DNA of 64,000 bases from Megamerina dolium. Its lineage: Eukaryota; Arthropoda; Insecta; Diptera; Megamerinidae. Within the stretch, counting starts at the first letter, position 1; each line of letters starts with the position of its first letter. This document shows positions 39,715 to 51,815 of the stretch, piece by piece. Location: the NCBI GenBank assembly GCA_963854835.1, contig OY978525.1, positions 17,578,309 through 17,642,308 of the forward strand, given 5' to 3'. The notes beneath the pieces are model-generated. The model searched no databases and had not been told where the DNA came from. It saw nothing but the letters and a program-made list of their open reading frames with translations. Both the position numbers and the translations under genes were made by a program.

Positions 39715-40290
39715 ACAGTGATACAGTCCTGCAGCCTGATGCCCTGGAGAATCTACTCCGTACCCATCCAGCACTCAACAGAACTTTCTTACATTGCTTA
39801 AGGGGTCCAGAGTTTAACGGCCTAGCTGAAGCAGAGGTTCGAAACATGAGAACACTATCTACTGAAGTTCGCGATAGAATTCGAAACTTTTAAGGATCTC
39901 TTCATACCTACTAGACCTTCTGGTATGTAATATAGTCTAACACAAATGAGTAATATATACAATAAACGAAGAATGTAGCATAGGTATGTAGGTTTTAAGA
40001 ATCTCTTCATCCCTTCTAGACCTTCTGGTATGTAATATAGTCTAACACAAACGCTTAGTATACGAAATAAACGAAGAATGTAGCATAGGTATGTAGGTCT
40101 TGGAAAAACGCACCTATTACGTACCCGTTCAGCACTTCACAGAATTCGTCTAAACTACATAGGAAGCCCAAAGTTCACCGTTCTAAATGCAACAGCGAGA
40201 AAGCATTACTGAACTTCGAAATTTTTTTAGTTCTCTATTATCACCAAGGACGCACCAAGGCTTGGGGTTGGCCTTTGTAACCTAACATGT
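39715..40290 (+). pseudogene. tandem LINE 3'-end relics
   Basis: From about 39729 the forward frame reads LQPDALENLLRTHPALNRTF, then LHCLRGPEFNGLAEAEV and RNMRTLSTEVRDRIRNF before a TAA. This looks like the last residues of a LINE ORF2 after its zinc finger (CPAL...LG..). Two ~105-bp direct repeats follow (39893-39994 and about 39995-40099; each has GACCTTCTGGTATGTAATAT and ACGAAGAATGTAGCATAGG). Then comes a second, diverged copy of the coding-like block (40108-40230: LRTRSALHRIRLNYIGSPKF). The LINE assignment rests on a short motif and is tentative. Confidence 0.4.
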
Positions 40291-40294
40291 CGCA

Positions 40295-43200
40295 GATTCC
40301 ACTTATAATAGAAAAGCAAATAAAATTGAGTTTCTTATTTGAATATATCTTCTGAAATATTCATGGTTCTGCAAAAAATACTTTGTAAAGGATAAACTAT
40401 TGCCAACTCTAAAAATTAGTCATGGTTCTCGCGTATACTATACTCTACATCCAACAACATTTTTATGATGGATAATTTATTTTGACGCAGTACTTAGTTA
40501 GTGGGAAAATAACCAAAAATTGTAATACGTGGCAAAAGGACAAAGGATATAATTTTCGGCAAAATAGGTAGACACACACAGCTACACATACATATATACA
40601 GAAATAAACACTGACACTGACAGGATGACAATGTTTATTAAATGAAATAGAGTAGCATAGAGTAAAATAAGCTAAAAGAACGACAAAAGTATGAATATGG
40701 AAGAAAAAAGTATGCAACAACAACAACAACAACAACAAAAGAAATAAGTAAATAAATAAATATTAAGTAACCAAACAACAAGCAACGAGTAAGGTAAAGT
40801 GAAAATGAGAAATATCTGAATATGCATGTAGCATATCAAAATAATGACGAAAATAAAGACAGAAGTACATAGAAGCACGTAAGAAAGCAAAGTGCCAGAA
40901 AAATTTAGCAACAAAAAAATCAATAATACAAAAGAGGAAAACATAACATAACGGTAAGAAAATAAAATATATACTACAATATGAAAATATGATGTATCGA
41001 CAAAAGGGACGGGAAAGTTAAGTATACATTTTTTTAGAAGCCAGAACTAAGTAATGTGTATGCAGTAAGTAATAGTTATACTGTTGACCCATAACTAACT
41101 AGGAAGCAGCAAATAAAAATTGAAGAAACTTGACATAAATGATATAAAATATTTATATCTATTGCAGAAATGAGCTTGCTATACATAAAAACCCTAGTGT
41201 GATGCAATTTTTTAGTATCCAATGGAAAAGATTACGAAAATGATGATTTTTGATTTAAGCAGTACATACTACATGATATGAAATTTTCTTTTGGAAGATT
41301 AGTATATAATACCCTTGCCCATATTAGACTTCGAGCGCCTCAAGACGTTTATAATGTATCCAGCCAGGTCATAGATTTTTTCACAAAATTAGTGCAGAAG
41401 CTATTATGAAAAGACGTAGAAGAAGGAATAAAAATATTATACTATGAAATAATCATACCATTTGCAAAGGCTCAAAAGGAAATTCTAATTTCCATATATA
41501 ATTATAATTTAATGGTATTACTTTAAATTGCAATAAAATGGCTATTTATGAATTTAATAAGTTACTTTAAAGGCCAAAGTTTCAACAATATTTGAGAGCT
41601 TCAATTATGTGAATAAAAATATGTACATTAGGGTGGTAAAATTTTGACATAATGAGTCTCTTAGACGAATCTGGCATCGGAGCTCAATGTGGTCTGAGAA
41701 GAAAATCTAGTGCTGATCGATACATTTTTAACGATATACAACATTTACGAATTGCCCCTACAAATGACAAAGTTATAATGAAAACACCGCTTCGAAAACA
41801 ATGAAATGATACCGAAATGCGTTCAATGTAAGTTTTTAATATATTTTTAACATAACATGAAATAGTATTTACAACTTGCAAGATAACGAAATTTTTTCAA
41901 ACATAAAATCTCATATTGATATGAAAAAAATATCGATAATTGAATAGGACGAACTCCCTAATGCATTGGCGTTAAAATTCTCGTTATCAATCAATCACGA
42001 AGAGTCACAATCTCTAGCTTCATCTCGAATAATATGCACAACCTTAAAAACATTGTAGTTCTATTTGTTGTCCAACATTATACGTGTATATGTACACTAG
42101 TCAGCCCAAATTTGCAAATTACTTCAATGTAGATTGTATTGGAGTTTCCTTGTCAGTAATTATCGAAATATAATAAATTTTCTATGAATATGTATTTTTT
42201 CTTCATAAATTTACAAAGCTATAGGAAAAACACATATCTATTTCCGGACACAAGCACATACCCACACACACACACACACACACACACAAGTGCACACAGA
42301 ATATCAGTACACGTATACAGTTGCACATGTGTTTGCATACTAAGTGGGAAAAACGTTGGGAAAATTTACTGAAGTTTATACGAAAATTTTCATATACAAA
42401 TTAAATCTTGCGCTGAAATACGAAAATATTCATTTCACTCCAAATAATATCAGAGAGACAGATAGAGAGGTTGTAGAAATTATAAAATATTCACTTAGAA
42501 TTTTACTCTCTTACAACTTATTCTCATGAATTTCGAATTAAATAGTTTCAGTAATTTCCGCTACTGTTTATTATGGCGCTGCTGTATTAATTATATTCTC
42601 TATTTTCTCTGCTCTCCGAATATCCTTGCCTTTCTCACTTTACTCAGCACTTTTACAGTTATTCTCTTCATTGTCCTTTAAAATACTCTCATTAATATTC
42701 TCTCAGCTGCATACCCTCTTTTTATGTTCCCACAACTTATCTCTCAATTGTTGCTATTGTACACTCTCTCAGTATCCTTTGACTTGCTCTCATATTCAGG
42801 CAAATATTCGAACGAAATTTCATCATATCCTATGACAGTTTCCTGTTTTTGCTTTGGCATTTCATTTCTTTTTCCGATTTTTTGTGATAATTTTTGGTTC
42901 AAACGTGTCGTTTATCTTTCGTCTCCATGTTTCATTTTATTATTTACTCGTTTTCCACCCTGTCGGCTCGCTCTCTATACATTTATAAATGCATACATAG
43001 TCGTATACCTATGTGAAATATAATTTTATTTTATTCTCATTTGTTTTCCCTTTACAATACTTCGTGTATTATGTTTTGTACGGTGCTTCGTTTTCCAGCT
43101 GTTATCCTTGCTTTGTGTATATGTGGTGACTTTAAGGATTTTGTTTTTTAGACATTTGCTATAATTTCATTATGTCACACATCACAAACAGCTTTAATAT

Positions 43201-44340
43201 AAAGGGAAAATACCTATTTATTGCGATTGCTTCGAATTGGGTTATATTGTATGAAGGTAAATGAAATACATTTGTTTTGTATTAATTATTTTCTTGCATT
43301 ATAGTAATTTATTAATTGTATTAAATTTAAGTAATTGTTTTAATTTGTTTTGAATTTTTTAAAACACATTTTCATACAATTATTTGTCTAACACTTTGAA
43401 TATTTAAATATATGCCCCTAAAAAGATGCTTTAAAAATGGTTCACTTGAAAAATAGATTTTTTACCGCCTTCGTAAAAAGGAAATCTATATTTCAATTAA
43501 TCAAGTAGAATATTTACTTATATTTTTATATAAATAACATTGGGAATAACAAGGGCAATAACGAAAATATGTAAAAATCACTTAAAAATCATATGGTATG
43601 AGCTAAGAAATATTTTTCTTCTTTTTGTTATTTTGCAATTACAACCGATGAATTCTAATCATTTTAATTATGTGAATTTTGATATATAACTCATAGAGTT
43701 AATGTTGGAACTATATTTGGTGCATACTCACCACAAGCACAAATAAGACCAAGAATCTAGCAGAGGATTTTTTTTCTTAAAAACTCCTGGCAATCTCTCA
43801 TCCGAGGTAGAAAAATTCCTATTTTATGAGACATACATAACAACAGATATGATGAGCGACTTGCATAGTTCGGTTTTGGGTATTTGGATATATCTTATTC
43901 CAAAATAGTGTCTCACAGCAAGAGGGATACTTATCTTCTGGCTAACATCATTTCTCCATAATCAGATTGAAAATGTCAAACGATAAATAATCTTCATGCT
44001 GAAAATCTGGTTCGGTATTTAATGAGAAAGGTGAGACTTTTGGGTGCCGTCTTTTTTGTTCTTCAGCTATATTATTACTGTTTTATCTCTTCATGATTGG
44101 GTGATGAAACATCAACATCACCAGCATTATCACAGAGTATATTGCAAAAGTGTTCCCTAAGTAGACTCGAAACACTTTGCATATTTGTAATCATATTTAC
44201 ATTTGCGTTAAGACGAGTAGAGGCCCAGAGCTTTAAACATCTAAGCAGGCGAAAAAAAATAGATTACTTGGAATAATATTCAACGTGAGCAATTATTTAT
44301 TTATTTATTTATTTATTAGTATTATTATTACAGCTTAAAC
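40295..44340. other. non-coding stretch with simple repeats
   Basis: No gene is supported. Features are a CAACAACAA run near 40710-40738, CA repeats near 42260-42290 and a CT-rich tract at 42590-42780. The poly-Leu and Tyr-rich frames here come from these tracts. Confidence 0.45.
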
Positions 44341-44344
44341 CTAT

Positions 44345-44800
44345 TGTAATTACATCAGCCAGTGATCAGGCGACTGCAACAACCTATGGTATCTTCCAAA
44401 CTGGCGTCCGAATGTGTTCATAAGCTTAACGAGTGTGCTCGTAGTAATGCAATTGCTCTTATGTGGGTAAAGGGAAACATTGGTATAGAACAAAATGAAG
44501 ACGACTTGGCTAGACAAGAATCTAAAGCCGAATTTTATGGGCGGGAACCAGTAGTTGCTCTTAGTAGCGGGACAGTGAAGGCAAAGATGGAAGATTGGAT
44601 AAAGAAACTCCATCTCACAAGATGGGAGAGTTTGTCCACTTGTAGAGAGGCAAAGGCTTCGTTGCGGTTACAAAGAGACAGACATTTCAGGTACTACTTC
44701 GGCAAGATAGGTCTTGCTAAGGGGGAGGATGCTGACATTTGCAGATTATGCATGGAAGAGACAGAGACAGCGTCGCACATAGTGTGCCAGTGATTAGTGA
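44345..44800 (+). pseudogene. LINE ORF2 relic: end of RNase H plus zinc finger
   Basis: The frame 44362-44793 contains ECVHKLNECARSNAIALMWV, KGNIGIEQNEDDLARQ (the last RNase H motif, normally PGH.GI.GNE.AD.LA) and a C-terminal CRLCMEETETASHIVC finger. Before the frame starts, TSASDQATATT (from 44351 in another frame) matches the SD.QA motif, so a frameshift separates them. The His of the PGH motif is changed to Asn. Truncated at both ends, it is not functional. Confidence 0.65.
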
Positions 44801-44804
44801 GTGA

Positions 44805-45300
44805 TTAGTAGGGTATCGTGCTTTTCACGCCAGAAGTGTCTACAGTGAAATTTTGCTTCATTCACCAGAGTTTTTGTATATTGCGCCATCAAACTGCCAT
44901 TTAATTTACTTCGTGCAAAACAACTCAAATGGTGGATCATGCGGTTTTGATGGGGCAATCAACAAACAACATCTCATCCAATTTTTTACTGCTTAATGGA
45001 ATGAATAAATAATTGCTTGTTTGTACTCTTCAGTGTGTCCAGTAGAACCGTGATAGTCATAACTTGGAAACTATTTATCTGATTCGTTTCAAATAAACTG
45101 CATTTTATATGTTTATAATATTTATTGTACGCAATATTTTCAATAACATATATGGTCGCCGCCATTCGCTATTATGGCCTCACACCTATGACTCATACTT
45201 TGCGCTAAGTTCTGAGCAAGTTTCCGAGGCAATCGATTCTAAATCAGCCGAATTTGTCTTGACAACTGTTTTGCTGTCAATATCGTGTTTCCTCTGAGTT
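44805..45300. other. short non-coding stretch
   Basis: No gene or repeat was recognised. Confidence 0.4.
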
Positions 45301-45433
<133 letters not shown>

Positions 45434-45434
45434 C

Positions 45435-48145
45435 AGTACACTTCTGTGACACGAACATAACAAAAATGCTAAAATAAAACTTTATTTTTCGAAAATATTC
45501 AGAATATCACCTACTTTCAGTAATATGTATATAATGAATACTTTATTGCAATCAAATAACCCAAGTTTGTTGAACTGTGAATTTACCTTTGAGTACATAC
45601 ATACTTCAAATAACCAGAAAGTTCTAAACGCATAATATTCCAGCATATTCAATACCAAAAGATTCCTATAATTCTTGTACCTTACTACATGCAACCTTAT
45701 CAACCACTACGAAGTTAGGTATTCCTACGTAAGGTGAATTTTTAATTATTAGATACTGTCGCAAGTACCAATACCATAGAAAAGAAAATAGAAAACTTAA
45801 ATTTACTGTCATGTTCATAGTACAAGTATATGACACCTATATGCATCTATTTAAATAAATAATTAAAATTAAATTTTGCAGTATGCTAACATGGAAAACA
45901 TGCAACATTAACGCATATGCCATTACACATTAACACACACACACACACAGTACATATACTTGCTTTCAAGTGCACGCACTAATATGAGAACATGTTTGTA
46001 TGTGATTATCCACTAATCAAGTTTTGTGCTAACAATTAACAAGAGTAGATAGCAAGCAAAGCAGCAATGGTGACGAGAATTGTAACAAAAGAAGTTATAT
46101 AGACACAAGCAAGGCACATACACACAAAACATATGTGTATATGCTTGTAAATAATTTAAGGAAATTCTACATAATATGCACTACTGCTAACAACTATTAC
46201 AACTACAACTACTATGGTAGCAGTACTATTGCTAGGTAGCAAAATGCTACCATCTCACTAATCAATATTGTAGCACTATACAATGCTACTTGTGACATAA
46301 AACTTGATAAAATTAGGAATTTTCTTACTTTGCCGGTGATGATACACATATACCACATATATATCACTTTAGTAACATATTAAATAAGTTCAGACAAAAA
46401 AAAAACGAGGGAAAGAAAACCAAATAACAATCTTGCAATGAAGAACGTCAATGTATGGTGCTCATATAAGTTCACATGGTGATAGTACATAGAGCTGCAT
46501 ATAAATTACTTGCATACATATTGCTCTGTAGCCTATATTCCTATTTATGAATCAATTACCTGATGCTTTAGCTCACGGAATTGGTCTATAGGTGTTGTTG
46601 AAATCGAAAAAATGCTGGCAGTCTGACTTTGAGATACTACAAGATCTTTTTTATACAGGTTAAGGAATACGATCACTAACATGTCTAATAGCTTAAACTA
46701 TTAATTTCCTCAATTGCTTTAAAGAATGACTACTTTTCCTTAGACTGTTTTTCAGGTAGATATTAGTCTGGCATTTATTACTGTTTAATTAACTAGTCGC
46801 TCATTGGTGGATATGCAATTCATGTGTGGCACTATGAATCGTCTCACACAAATATTGTGAATATGTGCACTATTTGAGTACCTTTTCGCGGTAACAATTA
46901 AATTTTAATTATGCAACTCTAGTGTGTCAGTGACAATACATATTATAGAAGTTCTTATTTTTCCCAAATCTTCCCAAATCATTTTTTTCGTCATGTATTC
47001 ACTCATGTTTAATAACAAAGTACTCACAACAAAGTTTCATGGCATTTGGCTTCCTCAAGGCATACCGATTTGCATCACTGTATGCCTATGAAATTCAGAT
47101 TAGAGTACAAGAACAAAAGCTATGTTTACTAAAGTGCTAAGGACATAGGTAAAGGTAAAGGTAAAGGTAAATATTAAATTAATTTAAAATCAATTTTTAT
47201 TTACCAATATAAATGAATTACATAACAAACAATTTCCTAATCGTATTAGATTTAGTTAAAATAAAATACCCTCCATATAAGGGACAGTCTAATATGTATG
47301 TGCTACTAGTTCACACATCCATATTATGCACCTGTTAAGAATTTGGTTATGTTAACGTTTTCCACTTTGCTTTTTTATGTAAATGATCTGATTCGAGGAT
47401 TGGTACGAAATGGAATATTTCAGTGCAACATAAAGTTGGACACATTGCGTTGATCCCATGTAAAACAAAATCATTAAACAATAAGAGAATGAGCTATCAG
47501 AATTAAATATATTATTACCAATTACCATTGGGTACTGAGTGCCCTGGCTCTTGTCCTGCCGATCTCTTCACTTCACTTCACCGATTACCGATTACAAAAA
47601 TTAAATCATAGATTTAATAACTTGATAAATTTGGTTATATTTACTAAAATGAAAAAAAAAAAAAAAATTTCCAAAGATGCAAGATATTTTCCTTCTAAAT
47701 AAGAATAACCGAGACTCTAAAAAATATGTATTCGTATGTAGCACATCATACTTATTTATTTACTTATTTACTTATATCATTTACACGTTATTTGAATGAA
47801 TAATCATTAAGTATATTACTCATCCTAGAATAAACGTTGAAAAGCTATAAAATTGGAAATCATGCATCGGTATATCACCACACATCACATATACAAGTAT
47901 GTATGTATGTATGTACGTTGTTAAAATATATTGTTTACAGATAAGATAGTCCAATCTTTCGATGATTAGTATCAAATGTAAATATCATTTAATACAAGTG
48001 AATATTGCGTATTAGCCAAATTATAATATGTACATATATTAGTTGTAGTTTTGTAAATTTCTAAACAGTATTACATTAATAGTTGAACGATTCATACGCA
48101 AGTGAAATAATAAATTTCTCATCGATTAAATTAATATATCATTAT
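45435..48145. other. AT-rich non-coding stretch upstream of the first histidine-rich gene
   Basis: No gene is supported. A GTAAAG hexamer is repeated near 47151-47170, with CA and ATGT tetranucleotide runs near 45935-45950 and 47899-47915. Confidence 0.45.
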
Positions 48146-48149
48146 AATA

Positions 48150-48431
48150 ATGCCACACTACCGACCAGCTGCACACTATGATCCTCATCATGGGCATCAT
48201 CATGGAGGATATCCAATAAACCATTACGACCATCATCATGGACCACCACCACCGCCAGCGCATTACCAAGATCATTATCACGGACCGCCACCATTGCCAC
48301 CACATCATCCAAATCATCACGGATCACCACAACATCATGGATATCCTCCTCCTCCTCACTGTGGACATCCTCCTCATTATGGACATCCTGCTCATCATGG
48401 TTTTGGAAATCATCAATCTCATCACTATTAA
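48150..48431 (+). CDS. small histidine-rich protein (93 aa)
   Basis: The frame has a true ATG and a TAA stop. By my count the product has 29 His in 93 residues, mixed with Pro, Gly and Tyr, in HHG, HYD and PPPP motifs (start MPHYRPAAHYDPHHG). It has no signal peptide or membrane segment; one Cys is near the C-terminus. Such composition could bind metal ions such as zinc or copper, but function is unknown. A second gene at 60911 starts and is composed the same way (MPHHHDHGHG), and a relic starting MPIHH lies at 48829, so this looks like a local family. The ATG lies in AT-rich sequence. No canonical AATAAA lies within ~100 bp of the stop. The opposite-strand frame is acidic and is taken as a shadow. 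Confidence 0.6.
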   Translation: MPHYRPAAHYDPHHGHHHGGYPINHYDHHHGPPPPPAHYQDHYHGPPPLPPHHPNHHGSPQHHGYPPPPHCGHPPHYGHPAHHGFGNHQSHHY

Positions 48432-48736
48432 TAGACATATGTGCAAAATTGTTGAGATTAAAATGAATATCATGTGAATAGTTAAGGCGAAATTTCATTA
48501 AAATATAAAAAAGTACCTGCTATAGCTGATATGTAACAAGAAACATTTTTAATTATATAGAATTGTTTACCATAAAAATAATATTAGAAAAATTATTAAA
48601 TACAAATTTGTTTGGCATTTTTGAATCAGCATTGTTATTGTTATTATGGTTGATTACTTAATTTTGTAATTTTTATTGTAATTCGCTACATTACATTAGT
48701 ACGAATTTAGGTGATATTGAAATCGAAAAGATCAGA

Positions 48737-48864
48737 TATAAATAAATTAAGAATTCCGATGGTACAATTTCAATCACAGTGAGGCGAGTGGAGTCTATTC
48801 ACACACCCAAAGAAAGAATAAATAAAAAATGCCTATTCATCATACAATAAAGTCGGAATTTTAG
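48737..48864 (+). pseudogene. TATA-driven relic of a histidine-rich small gene
   Basis: TATAAATA at 48737-48744 is followed about 30 bp later by TCACAGTG, an initiator-like site, and then by an ATG at 48829. The frame reads MPIHHTIKSEF and stops after 11 codons. The TATAAATA box and MPxHH start resemble the histidine-rich gene at 60911. I read this as a broken family member, or a very short peptide gene. Chance is the main alternative. Confidence 0.3.
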
Positions 48865-49436
48865 AGCTAGATAAATTAACATTGATGAAAAAAATATGAA
48901 AACGCGTCTAAATAAATTACAAAAATTAACAATGAAGCAATTCTCATATTACCAACTGACTAAGTGTTCTAAAGTTTCTACTTTTTAATTTTAAAAAGTT
49001 TTTTTTTTCTCTAGAAACTAAAAAACCAAAATTTTCGCAGAAGAACTTTTTGTACTTTTTGGAATCCGTGAGGAGTGGCTGTACATTCTATAAAGTCATT
49101 TTATGCAGCACATAGGGCACTTATCACATTGATCCTTTATTGCATCTACTTTCTTAATTGTTTAATTACAATATGAACAACAAATTTTTAATTAAAATTT
49201 ATTGGCTATTTCTTTGCTGATTCATGACTCATTATTTTATAATTTCTGCAGTTTTTTCAGTCGTAGGCATCAGAATGATGGCGTTGAATAAAAATCGGTA
49301 TATTGACGAAGTCGATTAACTTATTAGAAATAAGTTGTGAGAAGTGTCTTTAATTTAAAAATCCTGACCTAGAAAACCACATGTATATTATTATCTATTT
49401 GGAAATTCTCTTAAAAATTCGGTGATATTTTAAATC
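48865..49436. other. non-coding flank of the BEL/Pao insertion
   Basis: No open frame of interest. It ends in ATAGG, the left target-site duplication of the retrotransposon. Confidence 0.5.
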
Positions 49437-49441
49437 ATAGG

Positions 49442-49977
49442 TGTCTACGCCAGAACAGAAAAGTCGCGCTCTATCAACTTTATACTATAATTACCATTGG
49501 GTTGGCAACCCACCAACTTGATGTTATATATTTTTTATTTGCCGTTTTCTCTTGCTCTCGCCCTATCTTTTCTTTTTAACTTCTCCTGTTTTTTTTTTTT
49601 TGGTATTATTCGAGTTCTTACCTCTTTGGAAGATAGTGCGCGCCTTCTCACTTTTTTTTCCCACATTAGTTAAAACATAAAATTAAACAAAACCCACGTA
49701 AATTCTAAATACAAACCTATAATCTAAATAAACGATAGTGTCAACTAAACATAAGTGAAAATAGAAAATAAAACCTAAAATATAATACATTTAAAATCAA
49801 ACTAAACTTAATTGATTCAAAGACAAAACGAAAGAAAACCAGAATAAAGGAAGTGTGCTAGCGTATGTGATCCGTCAGTGACAACAGCCAGCATAACCAA
49901 AACGACAACCTCGTCATCCTCAACTAGCAAGCCTTGCCATCAAGCGGCCCACCGGCAACAACTCAATCACACGTGCA
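49442..49977 (+). repeat. 5' LTR of the BEL/Pao element
   Basis: 536 bp, from TGTCTACGCC to ACACGTGCA. It contains an inverted GGGTTGGCAACCC near 49499-49511, a TATATATTTTTT stretch near 49525 that could act as the TATA region, and AATAAA-type signals near 49727 and 49768. The promoter and polyadenylation roles are inferred from LTR biology. Confidence 0.95.
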
Positions 49978-49981
49978 TTTT

Positions 49982-50000
49982 TGGTCCTTCGAGCCGGATT
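49982..50000 (+). other. primer binding site, tRNA-Tyr type
   Basis: Four bases after the 5' LTR lies TGGTCCTTCGAGCCGGATT. It is complementary to the 3' end of insect tRNA-Tyr, including the added CCA, over 19 nt as I recall that tRNA. This would prime minus-strand DNA synthesis. Confidence 0.75.
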
Positions 50001-50010
50001 GGCTCGCAAC

Positions 50011-50043
50011 GTCGGTAAGAAAATCTTGCCACCCAAGGTATGT
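50011..50043 (+). promoter_or_regulatory. candidate 5' splice donors in the leader
   Basis: Two consensus-like donors follow the primer site: TCG/GTAAGA (intron would start at 50015) and AAG/GTATGT (intron would start at 50038). Either could splice to the acceptor at 57242 to make an mRNA for the third ORF, or to a weaker acceptor near 51792 to shorten the leader of the gag mRNA. Confidence 0.45.
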
Positions 50044-51815
50044 CATATTGATTTCCATATGTACATGTGTGTTTTTAAATAAAATAAAATATATAAAAAA
50101 AAACAACCCGTAATAATTTAAACATATGATATTGTGTTTATTATTCTATATTTGCCTACATATATCCCGCAAGACATATTATTCAAATACATACACACAC
50201 TTTTCTATATAAATACATAAGTGCATTTGTTGGAATTATATACAGCCTTTTTTATGATTTCTCTGGCTATAAGTCTTTCGCTGACGTCATAGTTGCTTCA
50301 TTTGGGAATTCCGTTCCTATTTCTAAGACATTCTGAAATCCCATAATTATTTATATACATACCTACATTCTTATATGCGTGTAACACACAAGGAAAAATT
50401 CCTCCCAAACATATTTGTATTTACATATATACATTCCGCTTGTATGTAAATACTACCGCCAAAATTATTAGGCACCCATTTAAAAGAATAAATAAATAAA
50501 ACCCAAACAAACATACATCCCAGTGCATATATTGTAGTGTGTATGTATATAGGTAAATAAAGAAGCTAATTGCAAATAACCTTTAGGTTGGCGAATCCAA
50601 CAACTAACTATAACTCCGTTGTTAGACAAGTCACTTATGTTTCGTATTCTCCTACTTAACAAATCTGTGCTCCCAATAAATCTATCTTATAATATTCTAT
50701 GCGACAATCATCTCGTTGACGTCATCGTGCATTCCCTTTAAAATATAATCGGCTCAAATATACACAAGTTGTTGCTCTTTGCCTAAATCACAAAATATTT
50801 GAATACAAAAAAATACTTTCGTATTACACGATCATCTCCCAATATATATTTTGTTCCTTCAAGAACAAAACAAACTAAACAACACGTGTATTTAAATATA
50901 TGCAATTTCAATTTGCCTGCTATTCCTACTCAACGATAACAAAACAAAACAAAAAAAAACAAAGCAAGTCGTTCCCTCGTATTTACATTTACTCTATCGA
51001 CTGTTGTTTTGCATATAGAGGCAACAACAAGATTACTCGGCCTATATTACTTGTCGTTAATAAGTAGACACGTATAATTGTTGAGCAACAACAACCACAC
51101 TCTAACTCATTAAAATTGATCTCACTTTATGATACATACATTAAATTGGTTTTCACACGTATACAACAACAACAACCCATATTTAAATCTATTTGATTTA
51201 AGTACATAACAATAGCACTGATTTGGTCTGCTATTATTAATATACAATATAAGTAGGCAACAACAAACGTATTGTACTGCATTTTCTATTAGATCAACTC
51301 CCCGTGAGAAAAATTGCGGCTCGGAAGCATTGAGGGTTTAATACTCGAATAAATACACACGATATTTTTATTGAATTTCAACAATCGAAGTGAATATTCT
51401 ACCCAATAATTTTCGATAATTCCCTGTTATTGAAGATTCTCTTTCGTTAACGAATTTGATCCCGAATTATCAGAAAACCGCAGTATATATACATACTGTA
51501 TATACTGTGTATAGTCATATTTCGAACCATTTGGGCAATTAAATTTCAATCGATCTCAATCAATACCCCATTCAACGAGTTCTTAAAATACGAATCAGTA
51601 TACATTGAGCTTGGATTACGGTGCCTTAAATACGCTCACACAGATACCCCAAGAAGCTATATACAAATTCAAATCGAATATTTATCCGCTAATACTGCTA
51701 TATATTTGCATCTACCGCTACTGCTACTTCGAAAGATTAAATCCAAGACATTTCCTGGCAACCCGATTTACTTGATTTACATTTATTGCTAGTTTCTTCT
51801 GCGTGTACCTTTAAT
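50044..51815 (+). other. long untranslated leader of the BEL/Pao element
   Basis: About 1.8 kb separates the primer site from the first gag ATG, and no long open frame is present. It contains two palindromic TGACGTCA sites (50282-50289, 50717-50724) and repeated CAACAACAA motifs near 51020, 51085, 51163 and 51259. A TTGCTAG sequence ending at 51792 could serve as a splice acceptor just before gag. Confidence 0.6.

Noticed and set aside
48142..48498. A 118-aa acidic frame opposite the first histidine-rich gene
   Set aside because: CAT/ATG and GAT/ATC complementarity makes Asp/Val/Met-rich shadows of His codons. The sense frame has the family-like start shared with the gene at 60911.
49990..50060. 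The BEL/Pao leader as a small upstream coding region
   Set aside because: No ATG-started frame of meaningful length is present between the primer site and gag.
51786..51815. The ten codons before the first gag ATG
   Set aside because: The open frame starts at TTG, which is an unlikely start in a fly, and a methionine in good position follows at 51816.
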